Assembly (NCBI GenBank): GCA_049602155.1
Contig: JBMYRH010000027.1
Span: 11,020-75,019, forward strand
DNA: 64,000 nt
Reading direction: 5' to 3'
Source: JBMYRH01 sp049602155
Lineage (GTDB): Bacteria > Myxococcota_A > UBA9042 > PHBI01 > JBMYRH01
The translations under genes were made by a program, and so were the position numbers. A model generated the notes under the pieces. The model saw only the letters and a list, made by a program, of their open reading frames with translations, was not told where the DNA came from and ran no database searches. Positions 1 through 9,051 of this stretch are shown in pieces (position 1 is the first letter of the stretch; every line of letters starts with the position of its first letter).

Positions 1-414
1 CCGGCCTTCTCGCTCTACGACACCTCTGGGACGCTCCACAGCCTCTCGGACCACCTGGGTCAGCCTGTGCTGCTCGTCTACTTCGCCACCTGGTGACCGG
101 TGTGCCCGGCCGAGGTCTCGGACGTTGAGGTGTCTATTTGGGAAACATATCGGGAGGAGGGGCTCGTTGTCTGGGCGATTGCTGCCTACGACGATGCTGA
201 GACGGTGTCCGCCTTCAAAGAGCAGATGGGGCTGACCTTCCCGGTGCTCTTGGACCCCGGAGGAGCGGTGCACGGCCAGTACAGTCAGAGCACCGCCTTC
301 CTCAACACGGTTTATCCTCAGGATTGGGTCATAGGTACCGACGGCACGGTGATCTATTTCAGCAACGCCTACGACGTTGAGGCGCTGAAGGCAGTTATCG
401 AGACCGAGCTCTGA
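1..414 (+). CDS. Thioredoxin-fold redoxin, probable selenoprotein (5' end missing)
   Basis: The frame is open from the window edge to a TGA at 412-414, except for an in-frame TGA at 94-96. The translation reads ...VLLVYFATW-U-PVCPAEV..., where families of the TlpA/AhpC-TSA type have a WCxxC redox motif, so UGA replaces the first cysteine and the resolving cysteine (103-105) is kept. Sequence on both sides is typical redoxin: an F-x-L-x-D-x-x-G start, a strand before the motif, and FPVLLDPGG later. A hairpin like the E. coli fdhF SECIS follows the TGA. Likely a periplasmic or cytoplasmic thiol/selenol redox enzyme; substrate unknown. Conventional gene callers would start it at the GTG at 100 and lose the active site. 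The true N-terminus lies outside the window. The alternative is a nonsense-mutated pseudogene, less likely because the hairpin is present. Confidence 0.85.
107..124 (+). promoter_or_regulatory. Bacterial SECIS-like hairpin
   Basis: Starting 11 bases after the in-frame TGA (94-96), a hairpin forms: C107-G124, G108-C123, mismatch G109/A122, then C110-G121, C111-G120, G112-C119, A113-U118, closing a GGUC loop (114-117). The E. coli fdhF SECIS has the same A-GGUC-U apex with the loop about 18 bases after UGA; here 17 bases separate them. SelB recognition of such loops is established; its use here is inferred. Confidence 0.75.
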
Positions 415-594
415 CACCAAGGCCAGGGCAGCGCTCCGAACGTGGATGTTCCGATCTAAGCGCTGGTGGCCCCATGGGTGGAGCTGGCCTGCGTTTAAAT
501 GTGCGACTGCGCGGCTCTCTGTCCCGACTTGTTCTTCGGGGAGGTGTTCGTTTTTCTGAGTCGTCGGTATACTCCGACGTCTTGGAGGTGAGGG

Positions 595-2331
595 ATGAAC
601 CGAGCGTGTCTCTTTGTCGTAATGCAGGCCATGATCCTCTGTGGCTGTGGGGGCGAAGAGGTGACCCCGGCCGACACCATCCCAGGACCCGACACGGTCA
701 GCAGCGCGGACGGTCAAACGACTGCGCAGGACACCGCGGTAGAGGCCGACATGACGTCAGAACCTGACGTCGCCACAGAGCCTGACGTCGCCGCAGAGCC
801 TGACGTCGCCGCAGAGCCTGACGTCGCCGTAGAGCCTGATATCGCCTCAGAGCCGGACACTGCGTGCATCCCTGACTGTGGTGCCAACGCCTGTGGTGAC
901 GATGGCTGCGGCGGCAGCTGCGGCGAATGTGAGCAAGGCTCGGTCTGTGACGATGTGGGTCAGTGCGGGTGCCCCGAGGGTCAAATCGCCCGTTGTGACC
1001 TCGCGCTCGTGTACGACGAAGGTGAGGGCGTCACGCCGACCCTCGCGGAGTGCGTGGACGCCTCGCTCCTAGGGGACGGCACCTGCGAGGTTGAGCTCTC
1101 GTGTCACGAGGGAGATGGCGGTGACTGCTGCCCTGGCCAAGTGGACGCCGGCTGGCTCCATAGCTGCTTCGTGCAGACCCTAGAGGTCTCGAGCGAGACC
1201 CCAGCAGCGCAGGCTGCATGCGACTTCCCACCGGGCGCCACGATCCGTGCATGCGACGGCGAGGCATGCCTCCCCCTCGATACCTGGGGTGATGGCGTCT
1301 GTGAACAGGCAATGAACTGTCTGGGCCTTCAGCACGACAGGCAGGACTGCAAGACCTATTGCAAAGGTGAACCCCACGAGACGAACCCTGCCAAGGGCAT
1401 GTGTATTACGCAGTGTGTCCTCGAGGGTAAAGACCCCTGGGCCTGTTGGATCGACGAGGGCGAATGTACTGGCTTCGACAATGAGCACGGGACCTGCGCT
1501 CCGAGTGGTGCGCTCATGAGCTGTGACGGTATCGAGCTGTGCCCTGACGGTCAGACGTGTGGTTACGAGGACGTCGATGATACGCCTGACGCACTGTGCG
1601 TGGGGGTCTGTGGAGATGGCCTATGCTCGGGATGGGCCGAGTGGCAGAGCGGTTCCCAGTCGCTCGGAGTGCCCCCCTGCCTCGAAGACTGCGACCCCTG
1701 TGCTGAGCCCGATGACCCCACGTATATTCAGGACGCCGCCTGGTCAGTGAGCTGTGCTGATGAGTGCGTGAATACGTCGGCACTCCTCGGTAACGGTGCA
1801 TGCGATGACAGCTTGAACTGTGCCGAGCTGGCCTTTGACGGAGGCGATTGCGAGCCACCAACCCTCAGCCTGGCCGAGCAGATCCAAGCCCTGCTGGTCG
1901 ATGAGCTTGGGCTTGAGCAGCTCACGAACTCGGTCGACGTGACCGAGATTGAGCTGCAGGGCGCCAGCTATCCTGGCCCCACGGACTTCATGACCGCGTT
2001 GGCGGCCGCCATGACCAGCTTCCTCACGGATGACGACGACCTAGAGAGCCCCTTGGGCATCGCGAGCTTCGTCGCCGAGGCTACCTGGGAGCCCGATAAC
2101 CCTGAAGGCCAGACCTTCGCCGAGGCGACCCTGGCTGCGCTCATCGAGCACCTCAATCGCCCGACAGCGTCCATCTCGCTGGTACCTATCGGCCAGACGG
2201 CCGAGCACGGCGAGAGTGTCGTCGACAACTGGGTCTTCTTCCTGACTATCGACGAGCTGAGTGACCACCTCTACTGGGCCATCGTCGATCGGCAGGGGGT
2301 GAACGGCACATACAACTACGGCTTCAACTGA
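595..2331 (+). CDS. Secreted lipoprotein with LNR-like cysteine modules
   Basis: 578 residues. The start follows a GGAGGTGAGGG ribosome site. A short signal peptide ends in the lipobox LCGC, followed by a linker of repeated EPDVA units (about residues 55-90), then a CGDDGCGGSCGEC module, also found in the cell-wall peptidase at 31568. Three or more modules resemble Lin-12/Notch repeats (pattern LLGDGxC...C...DGGDC), near residues 155-180, 228-252 and 393-417. The C-terminal 150 residues lack cysteines and are unrecognised. LNR modules bind calcium in eukaryotes; whether these do is unknown. Likely outer-membrane anchored and surface or periplasm facing. It stands alone, convergent with the kinase operon downstream. 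Confidence 0.8.
   Translation: MNRACLFVVMQAMILCGCGGEEVTPADTIPGPDTVSSADGQTTAQDTAVEADMTSEPDVATEPDVAAEPDVAAEPDVAVEPDIASEPDTACIPDCGANACGDDGCGGSCGECEQGSVCDDVGQCGCPEGQIARCDLALVYDEGEGVTPTLAECVDASLLGDGTCEVELSCHEGDGGDCCPGQVDAGWLHSCFVQTLEVSSETPAAQAACDFPPGATIRACDGEACLPLDTWGDGVCEQAMNCLGLQHDRQDCKTYCKGEPHETNPAKGMCITQCVLEGKDPWACWIDEGECTGFDNEHGTCAPSGALMSCDGIELCPDGQTCGYEDVDDTPDALCVGVCGDGLCSGWAEWQSGSQSLGVPPCLEDCDPCAEPDDPTYIQDAAWSVSCADECVNTSALLGNGACDDSLNCAELAFDGGDCEPPTLSLAEQIQALLVDELGLEQLTNSVDVTEIELQGASYPGPTDFMTALAAAMTSFLTDDDDLESPLGIASFVAEATWEPDNPEGQTFAEATLAALIEHLNRPTASISLVPIGQTAEHGESVVDNWVFFLTIDELSDHLYWAIVDRQGVNGTYNYGFN
760..855 (+). repeat. 18-base in-frame repeats coding EPDVAx
   Basis: Five to six nearly identical 18-base units encode E-P-D-V-A-(A/T/V) in the post-lipobox linker. 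The units keep frame, so copy-number change would alter only linker length. Confidence 0.85.
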
Positions 2332-2366
2332 GCGTACGTGGTCCGGGCATTGGCGGGAGGGCTTGT

Positions 2367-2391
2367 CCGTCACGATGAGCCGATGTGACGG
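2367..2391. terminator. Possible hairpin between convergent genes
   Basis: CCGTCAC (2367-2373) pairs with GTGACGG (2385-2391) around an 11-base loop, between the 3' ends of the lipoprotein gene and the histidine kinase gene. There is no U-tract on either side, so the terminator role is a guess. Confidence 0.3.
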
Positions 2392-2505
2392 GCTATCGTT
2401 GAGACACGCTCGGCAAAGGCGAAGGAAGGTCGCGGGAGGGGGCTCCCCCCTGCCGCGCTCTCTTGGCTTGAGTCGAAGCCTCAAGAGTGACGCTACAGGG
2501 GCGGT

Positions 2506-4146
2506 TCAACGCTTTCGATGACTCTGACTCTCGACCAGCTCTAGGAGCCTCTTCAGACGCACGGGTTTGCTCTCGTGGAGGTCCGCACCGGCCGCCAGGC
2601 AGCGCTCCTTGTCCTCCCCCATCGCATACGAGGTCAACGCGACAATAAACAAGTCACGGGTGTGTGGGTCGGCGCGCAACCGCCTCGTGGCCTCTAGGCC
2701 GTCCATGACTGGCATCTGAACATCCATGAAGATGATGTCAGGTAGCAGCTGAGCCATCTCGATCCCTTCGAGGCCGTTCGTCCCCACCTTGACGTTGTGG
2801 CCCTTCTTCACGAGGAAGTCGTAGACGTGCGATATGTTACCCGGTGTATCGTCAACGAGGAGCACGTCGAGACCAGATGTGGCTGGAGTCGTCGCTTCGT
2901 CACCATGCGCGCCTGAGCCTAGGGCAGCGTCGATGCTGTGTGCGTCAACCGCTCCGGGTGCTGTGATCGACGTCTCATGAGCTTGAGGGTCGGCTGATGG
3001 CATCACAGTGGGTAAGAGCAGCGTAAAGCAGCTCCCCTTTCCTGGCTCGCTCTCATACTCGATGCGCCCGCCCAAGACGGTTACGAGCCTCCTGGTGAGG
3101 TGCAAGCCCAGCCCGGTCCCCGCGGGCTTTGTGGACAGGCCGCTGTCGATTCGTGAGAACGCGCCGAAGAGCTTGGGCTGATCCTCTGGCGCGATACCGA
3201 CGCCTGTATCGGTGACCGATATCGCGACCTCGGCCCCCCGGTTTTCGAGCGACACGCTGACTCTCCCACCCTCGGGGGTGAACTTCACGGCGTTACTCAA
3301 GAGGTTCAGCACCATCTGCCGGATATAGCGCACGTCGCTGGAGATCTCGTCGGCCTCGCCGTCCATCGAGAGCCCAAGCCTGATCCCCCCACGTCGAGCG
3401 CTGGTCCGCATCACCTGGACACACTCGCTGCAGAGGTCCGCGAGCGACATCTGAGCGATCACCGGGTCCAGGGCACCGGCCTCGATTTTAGAGAGGTCAA
3501 GTAAGTCGTTCACGAGCGCTAAAAGGTGGTGTCCAGAGACCTCTATGTTGCTCAGCGCCTCTCTTTGCATTTGGGTCAAGGGGCCGTAGACGGCCTCTTG
3601 GAGCGCCTCACCCGTACCCAAAATAGCGTTCAGCGGCGTCCTGAGCTCATGGCTCATGGTCGCCAGGAAGTTTTGCTTGGCGGCGCTCGCGTGGCGCGCC
3701 TCTTCATAGAGGCTCTCAAAGGTGCTGTTCAGCTTGGCCGAGAACCCATCGGCGAGCCTATACATCGACTGCACGTAGACGTCGTCGATCTCGACCAAGA
3801 TCCTGAAGAGCTGCTCCTGCGGGACCTGTTCACGGAGAAGTTGAGAGTGGGTGGCCCGTCGGAAAGAGAAAAAACCGCGCTGTGGCGTCGAGACGTGGAA
3901 CAGCATCTTCCCGCGGATCTCGATGACGACACCGATAAACGTGGTGAGCGGCTCGGGGTTGTCATCCAAGAGCGCAGAGAGGTAGCTGTCGAAGACGCCG
4001 CGGATGAGTTTGCGAGTCTGAGCGGTCGGTTCAGGTCCGGAGAGGTCAGCTGAAGCGTCATGGGTCCATTTGGACGCCTCTTCCTCCATCGCTTCTCTGG
4101 AGTGATCCATCAGAGCACGCAGCAGCGCTACATCATCAGCCCGCAC
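2506..4146 (-). CDS. Soluble hybrid sensor histidine kinase with C-terminal receiver
   Basis: 546 residues, GTG start. No membrane segment is seen. The first 145 residues are an unrecognised helical input domain ending in a coiled coil. HisKA carries the phospho-acceptor in SHELRTPLN (His166); the HATPase domain shows NLLSNAVKFTP, DTGVGIAP and GTGLGLHLTRR. A receiver domain (about 427-540) has the acidic pair VDD, phospho-acceptor Asp475 (FMDVQMP) and the lysine in SKP. No HPt domain or separate response regulator is adjacent, so the output is not evident. It starts 9 bases after the alpha/beta hydrolase stop and is surely cotranscribed with it. Kinase and receiver parts are close to those of the membrane kinase at 47939. 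Confidence 0.92.
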   Translation of the reverse strand: MRADDVALLRALMDHSREAMEEEASKWTHDASADLSGPEPTAQTRKLIRGVFDSYLSALLDDNPEPLTTFIGVVIEIRGKMLFHVSTPQRGFFSFRRATHSQLLREQVPQEQLFRILVEIDDVYVQSMYRLADGFSAKLNSTFESLYEEARHASAAKQNFLATMSHELRTPLNAILGTGEALQEAVYGPLTQMQREALSNIEVSGHHLLALVNDLLDLSKIEAGALDPVIAQMSLADLCSECVQVMRTSARRGGIRLGLSMDGEADEISSDVRYIRQMVLNLLSNAVKFTPEGGRVSVSLENRGAEVAISVTDTGVGIAPEDQPKLFGAFSRIDSGLSTKPAGTGLGLHLTRRLVTVLGGRIEYESEPGKGSCFTLLLPTVMPSADPQAHETSITAPGAVDAHSIDAALGSGAHGDEATTPATSGLDVLLVDDTPGNISHVYDFLVKKGHNVKVGTNGLEGIEMAQLLPDIIFMDVQMPVMDGLEATRRLRADPHTRDLFIVALTSYAMGEDKERCLAAGADLHESKPVRLKRLLELVESQSHRKR

Positions 4147-4155
4147 CTTGAGTCC

Positions 4156-4938
4156 TTAGCCACCCAACGACAGGAAAGAGAGGACTTGCTGGGTGGCCTC
4201 TGCACACTGTTCTACCTGCACGTAGTGCCCGGCTCCAGCAACATCTGTTAAGCGTGCGTTCGGGATGAGGTCGGCGACGGCTTGTTGAAGGAAATCGCGC
4301 GGCAAAAACGGGTCCTCACTCGCGACCACCAAGGTCCTCGCTTGGGTCGCTGAGAGTCGGTCTGAAAAGCCCCCTGCGGTCCAGGCCGCGAGGCCGCCGA
4401 GCAGGCACGCACTCGAGATGGGCACGGCCGTATCGACAAGCACAGCTTTGTCATCGTCTGACAGGTTGACGGTCGCGATCGAGAGGATCGTCGCGAGCGC
4501 CTCGGCGTTACCTGGCGCACTTTGAAAGAGCCCGAGCGCGTCGTCTGGCAGGGGCAACCCCGATGCGGGCACTGGGCAAAGCAAGACCTGTGCCTCTACT
4601 TTCTCAGGGGCCTCAAGTGAGAGCAGTTGGGCGATTTGGCCGCCCATGCTGTGACCTACGATTGCGCAGCGCTCGACACCAAGGTGCGTCAGCAGACACA
4701 CCATATCCGACGTGTAGGTCGCCAGGCTGTAGTCCGTTTGACTCTCAGAGGAGGCACCGACGCCGCGAAGGTCCGGTAAGATGACCCGATAGCCAGCCTC
4801 GACCATCCGTGTCGCCATACCCTCGTAGACAACGCTGCTTGTCATCCAACCGTGGATGAGCAGCACGTCCTTGTCGCCCTCACCGAGGATGCGAAAGGCG
4901 AGCGATGTGCCGTCTGTGGCGATGTATGTCCCTGTCAT
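4156..4938 (-). CDS. Alpha/beta-hydrolase fold enzyme
   Basis: 260 residues. The chosen ATG at 4938 has an ideal AGGAGG seven bases ahead; a longer open frame upstream lacks such support. Oxyanion motif LIHGW near residue 30, nucleophile elbow GHSMGG near 95, and catalytic His in GAGHYVQ near 240 fit the triad of the family. Close in style to the esterase, haloperoxidase and MhpC-type hydrolases; the substrate cannot be read. No signal peptide, so cytoplasmic. First gene of a two-gene operon with the hybrid histidine kinase. Confidence 0.88.
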   Translation of the reverse strand: MTGTYIATDGTSLAFRILGEGDKDVLLIHGWMTSSVVYEGMATRMVEAGYRVILPDLRGVGASSESQTDYSLATYTSDMVCLLTHLGVERCAIVGHSMGGQIAQLLSLEAPEKVEAQVLLCPVPASGLPLPDDALGLFQSAPGNAEALATILSIATVNLSDDDKAVLVDTAVPISSACLLGGLAAWTAGGFSDRLSATQARTLVVASEDPFLPRDFLQQAVADLIPNARLTDVAGAGHYVQVEQCAEATQQVLSFLSLGG

Positions 4939-5559
4939 GACAGTCCTCCTCGGCGCTTCAAGCCGGACGCGCATCGCCTGCCGACCGTGAGAGTCCGCAA
5001 TGCTGCACGATTCTGAGCTCAAGACTTGGAACCTCCGTGCCCAAGTGGGCACAGACGCTAACACTCGACCTTTGCACCTGCGAACACAAGGGCGAAGCGA
5101 CGTGCAGTGGTCCGCCTCTGAGCTTCATGCAGACGGGCTGCTGCTCGGAAGAACAGCGACGCTTAGGACTGCCCGATATCATTCACCTCGTGTGAATCAC
5201 CGACTTCAATCGCGAAAGACAATCATGCAAAATGAACCACTGGGAGGCGATCTTGTAGCGGCGGGGCTGGTTTGGCCCAGAGGAGCCTCCTGGGATCACA
5301 GCATGTGGCATGGGCAGACGCTGAGGGTCATTCGAGGGCATGCAGTTCGTGCGTTCCTCTTCCTGGGCTCCCATGACGCTGTCTTGAGAGCGAACTTAGA
5401 CAGGCGCCACCCTGGCAGGAAGAGCTCCCAACGCTCAACGCCTTGAAGCCAGTTGCCTGAGGCCGAGTCACCGCCCGACAGGGCGACGCTGCGGTGTCCC
5501 AGCGGAGGACTGTTGACCGCGACCTCGCTCGGTCACTCACTTGTGACGCCGACTTCGCG
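4939..5559. other. 621-base intergenic region
   Basis: Holds the 5' region of the alpha/beta hydrolase (minus strand) and the 3' flank of the SUMF1-type gene. Open frames here have no recognisable domains, signal peptides or good ribosome sites. No RNA gene was recognised. Confidence 0.4.
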
Positions 5560-6576
5560 TTATTCGAAGAGAGTTCTGGCAGGGCGGAAGCCAACGACAT
5601 CGTTACGGTGGTCAGGGGTGTCTCCACCTCGGACTGCTGCCCGACAGTAACGCGCCGAGAAATACCAACTGGCCCCACGGTATAGCCGGATCGTGCCATC
5701 AGACGGGCCTGTGGGGTCGACCATCGGGTCGCTGGCGTACATGCCTCTCCAATCCCAGGTCCACTCCCAGACATTGCCGAGCATATCGTATAGCCCCCAC
5801 GGGTTTGGGGCCTTCTCTGCCACTGGGTGGCTCTTCCCGTCGCTGTTTTCCTGGTACCAGGCGATGGGCTCAAGCGCAGACGAGGCGCCAAAGCAGTCTT
5901 CTCCGTCGATATCGCGGTTGTAGGTGCCCTCCGTGGTCCCGGCGCGAGCGGCGTACTCCCATTCGGCTTCTGTGGGCAAACGATAGCCTTCGCACGCATA
6001 GACGTCGCCGTCAGGCGCCGTGACCGTGACGGTCGAGCACTCCATACCGTGGCCCGGGCTCTTGTCGTTGCACCCCTTCAGCGCATAGCACGCTTCGAGT
6101 CCCAAGATTTCGCTGCGCGCATTGCAATACGCCAGAGCTTCGTACCAGTTGAGATACTCCGCGGGGCAACGCGCACAGTCAGGGTTCTTCTGCGACGGAT
6201 TGGTGCCCATCAGCGCTTCCCATTCGCCGAGCGTTACCTCTGTCGGCTTGAGCTCAAAGGAATGGGTGAGCGTCACCTCATGCTGAGTTTCATCATCGAA
6301 ACGGCACGGCTCATCTTCCGGAGAGCCCATCATGAAGGTCCCTGACGGGATGACGACGTACTCCCTCTGGACAAGCAACGGCGCATCGTCCCCACACACG
6401 CATGACTCAGACCAATCGCCACCGCTATTGCAGCTTTGCTGCCCGAGCCTGCCATTGGCGCAAAGGCACACCTTTTCATCGCCCGGGAGGCACTCCAATA
6501 CGTCATCAGAGCACCCTGTAACCAGCAGGGTGCATATCAGCGCCATCGCCACCTTAGTGTGTCGTGTCAGTATCAC
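5560..6576 (-). CDS. SUMF1/formylglycine-generating-enzyme-like lipoprotein
   Basis: 338 residues from a GTG preceded by GAGGAGG. The signal peptide ends with lipobox VTGC. After a short cysteine-bearing stretch, a SUMF1 (FGE-sulfatase) domain fills residues 70-338: IPSGTFMMGS, PTEVTLGEWEALMG, YRLPTEAEWEYAARAG, GLYDMLGNVWEWTWD and a terminal GFRPAR. True formylglycine-generating enzymes need two active-site cysteines near the end; here the segment is GASWYFSARYCRAAVRGG, keeping only the second. Catalysis of sulfatase maturation is therefore unlikely; it may bind ligand or be structural. Located in the envelope. Monocistronic by spacing. Confidence 0.88.
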   Translation of the reverse strand: MILTRHTKVAMALICTLLVTGCSDDVLECLPGDEKVCLCANGRLGQQSCNSGGDWSESCVCGDDAPLLVQREYVVIPSGTFMMGSPEDEPCRFDDETQHEVTLTHSFELKPTEVTLGEWEALMGTNPSQKNPDCARCPAEYLNWYEALAYCNARSEILGLEACYALKGCNDKSPGHGMECSTVTVTAPDGDVYACEGYRLPTEAEWEYAARAGTTEGTYNRDIDGEDCFGASSALEPIAWYQENSDGKSHPVAEKAPNPWGLYDMLGNVWEWTWDWRGMYASDPMVDPTGPSDGTIRLYRGASWYFSARYCRAAVRGGDTPDHRNDVVGFRPARTLFE

Positions 6577-6737
6577 GAGGGACCTCCTCTTTAAGCTCGG
6601 TACTTCAGCATGGTAGTTGATGAGAGCAGCGTTTAACCACACCGCCGCCTAGCTCTCCTGCGAGAGGCCCGTACCCCATCATGAGTGGGCACCAGTAGAC
6701 ACTGGGCATCGTCGGTCTCTTCAGGTCGTCCGCGTCG

Positions 6738-6765
6738 CCCGGCCAACCTCGCCCGGCCAACCTCG
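6738..6765. repeat. Tandem 14-base duplication
   Basis: CCCGGCCAACCTCG occurs twice head to tail in the non-coding gap between the SUMF1-type gene and the large lipoprotein gene. No function evident; it looks like a recent slippage product. Confidence 0.8.
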
Positions 6766-6843
6766 CTCGACAACACGGGGTCCCGCCTCGGAGTCACCGC
6801 CTCGGTTGCGTGGTCCGCATCCCTGGTGCGATGCCTCTCCTGC

Positions 6844-9051
6844 TCACTCGCACGCCACACCGGTGTCTCGCCACGCGAGGACCTCGGTTGGTGCGTCGAT
6901 ATACCCGTAGAAGCGGGCCATCCAATATTGCTCGGCGTAGTCGGTGCCGGGAGACTGAGTGGTGCCCGGCCCGTTTTGGCCGATCTTAAAGGGGTTGCGT
7001 TGCCAGGCGTAATCTCCCCAGTAGCGAATCGGCCCTGGGAGCGGCCCTGAAGCCATGGCGCGGGTACACAGCCCGTCGGCCATGACGCACTCGGAGCTCG
7101 CGCCGGTGCACTCAAAGCTGATGCTGGGCTCGTCGACGACGGCACCGAAGACCGTGAGCGGTATCTCACAGAGCGCACGCTCTCCTTCGGTGGGGCACTG
7201 CGGCGTGATGTGTGCTGGCATCTGGGCGACAATCTCGTCAAAGCTCCGGGTGTAGGTCCTGCGCGGGTCCTCTAGGACGCCACCATTACCGCCGAAGCGC
7301 GCCAGCTCTTCGAGGGCGTAGGTCAGCGCCGTCTGTCGCTCTTCGCCGCCGAGCGCCTCGGAGACCGCCCCCGCGAACATGAGGAACACGTTGACGTTAC
7401 CATCGTTGGCGGTCTCTTTGGCGTACATCTCATCGCGGAAGACCTCCTGCATGAGCGTATCCATCGGGGACGCTGCCAGCATGTTGTTGAAGGCCCAGAG
7501 CGGACCTGCGGTGATGTTGGTGCCGTAGAATTTTCGGCAGTAGCGTGGGCTGACAAATGCGCTCATCACCTCGGCGACGCGATCTGTCTTGATGTTGCCG
7601 ACGAGCTCGTCCTCGAGGAAGGTCATGTAGTGATCGTCGCCCGTAAACGCGTAGGCCATGGCGTTCAGGTGCATCATATGAACCGCGTCGCCTCCTCGGA
7701 CGCTAGGGATGTAGAAGTGGTTGATTTGGTTCGGCCGGTTCTCCTCACGGTCGATGTCCTGAACCAGCTCGAGCAGGTCGAAGATGAAGGTGTCATCGGT
7801 GGCGTCGATGACTCGCCAGGGCACGTCGTCGATGGGGTCCCCGCATTCCCGGTCGTACGAGGCCTCGTTGGCTGTGTTGATCTGGGGGTGGACGTACATG
7901 ACCACGCGGTCCAGGTCCTCGAAGCCCATATCCCCCTCGTCGAGGGACAAGTTCTCACCGCCGCCGAAGAGCGCCAAAAAGGCGTCCTGAGCCTCTGTGT
8001 TCTGCTGCAGGTTGATGAGCTCGATACGGCGCAGGGCGTTCAAGTAGCAGACCATGTGGTAGGCGATGCGCTCTTTGAGTTCATCGTCCCGCAGCAGGCC
8101 GTAGACCATGGGGAACGCCACCATTGGGCCGTTGTATTGATCGATGGACGGGTCGCCAGACCAACGCGGCACCCCTTGCCCTGGCTCGAAGTAGTGGTCG
8201 GGTAAAAAGCCGAGTGACTCGGGATCCTCGATGTCGCGATGGTCCGGGTCCTCCTCGGTGCTGTGGCGGTAGATGTGCTCGGGGTTGGCTGGGGTGCCCG
8301 GCTCGACGAGGAGGTAGTGATAGCGCGCGAGGTAGCCGGGGATCCGCGTGACCTCGAAGAAGCGCAGCATCACGCGAGTCTTCTCCTCCATGCGCTGGTA
8401 ATCGGCCTCGGTGCCAGTGTGCAGGTAGCGGAGGATGTAGGCGTTGAGCGCTGTCCCTGTCCAAATGGCTGAGTCGCCGGCGCCACCCCACCCGGCGAAC
8501 TTGGTCGGATCGGTCCAGACTTCCTCGGCGGTGCCAGGCGCCATGACCTCGGTGAACTTACGCTCTGCGGTCTGCCCGTCTGGCGAGGCGAAGAGGTCGT
8601 ACCAACGGTCATAGGCGTACGCGCGGCTCAACATCGCCTCCGGTGTGTCGTTGAACGCCCCCGCCGAGACGTCGTAGACATCGCAGCGCCGGGTGGTGCC
8701 CCCTGCACTGCAGGCCTCTTCGCGAAACACTGCGCAGCTCTCGACGTCGCTCGCGGCCAGTGGGTCTGCGGGGGCCTCGAAGATGGGCCAGTTCAAGGCC
8801 AACAGTGGGGCGGGGTCATCGACGTCCGCGCTGTCTGTGTCTTCACTCGCGACGTCGCCTTGGGCGCCCGGGGTCGAGATGACCTCAGGGCCCGCGTCAT
8901 CGATGCTGGCGTCCGTTTGGTCCATCGGCTCGGAGAGCACCTCGGTGTCAGAGGGCGCCGCGCCGTCAGCGCCGGGCGAGGGGGACGCGCTGTCCCCGCA
9001 GGCGTAAATGGCAGCGCTCGCGAGGAGCAAAACCTTGGTGTATTTGTTCAT
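6844..9051 (-). CDS. Large lipoprotein of unknown function
   Basis: 735 residues from an ATG preceded by GGGGGAG. A signal peptide (MNKYTKVLLLASAAIYAC) ends in a lipobox-like site, followed by an acidic Asp/Ser/Pro linker to about residue 85. The rest (85-735) is one long, mostly helical region rich in W, Y, H and D with conserved-looking segments such as RYHYLLVEPG, HMMHLNAMAYAFTGD and FAGAVSEALGG, suggesting an alpha/alpha-toroid-like catalytic or binding domain. I do not recognise the family. Cysteine pairs near the C-terminus suggest disulfides, consistent with an extracytoplasmic position. Monocistronic. Confidence 0.8.
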   Translation of the reverse strand: MNKYTKVLLLASAAIYACGDSASPSPGADGAAPSDTEVLSEPMDQTDASIDDAGPEVISTPGAQGDVASEDTDSADVDDPAPLLALNWPIFEAPADPLAASDVESCAVFREEACSAGGTTRRCDVYDVSAGAFNDTPEAMLSRAYAYDRWYDLFASPDGQTAERKFTEVMAPGTAEEVWTDPTKFAGWGGAGDSAIWTGTALNAYILRYLHTGTEADYQRMEEKTRVMLRFFEVTRIPGYLARYHYLLVEPGTPANPEHIYRHSTEEDPDHRDIEDPESLGFLPDHYFEPGQGVPRWSGDPSIDQYNGPMVAFPMVYGLLRDDELKERIAYHMVCYLNALRRIELINLQQNTEAQDAFLALFGGGENLSLDEGDMGFEDLDRVVMYVHPQINTANEASYDRECGDPIDDVPWRVIDATDDTFIFDLLELVQDIDREENRPNQINHFYIPSVRGGDAVHMMHLNAMAYAFTGDDHYMTFLEDELVGNIKTDRVAEVMSAFVSPRYCRKFYGTNITAGPLWAFNNMLAASPMDTLMQEVFRDEMYAKETANDGNVNVFLMFAGAVSEALGGEERQTALTYALEELARFGGNGGVLEDPRRTYTRSFDEIVAQMPAHITPQCPTEGERALCEIPLTVFGAVVDEPSISFECTGASSECVMADGLCTRAMASGPLPGPIRYWGDYAWQRNPFKIGQNGPGTTQSPGTDYAEQYWMARFYGYIDAPTEVLAWRDTGVACE

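Noticed and set aside
100..414. Redoxin annotated from the GTG at 100
   Set aside because: This drops the active site and the whole N-terminal fold; the frame upstream of the TGA is clearly coding.
2041..2484. 147-residue minus-strand open frame
   Set aside because: Overlaps the end of the LNR lipoprotein gene; Arg/Pro-rich shadow composition.
3526..4053. 175-residue open frame opposite the histidine kinase
   Set aside because: Shadow of the kinase frame, without signal peptide or domain.
5000..5446. 148-residue open frame in the gap before the SUMF1 gene
   Set aside because: Random-looking composition, no ribosome site, no recognisable domain.
7630..8205. 191-residue plus-strand open frame opposite the large lipoprotein gene
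   Set aside because: Lies fully within the coding part of a well-supported gene on the other strand; high GC makes such shadows common. No ribosome site or domain.
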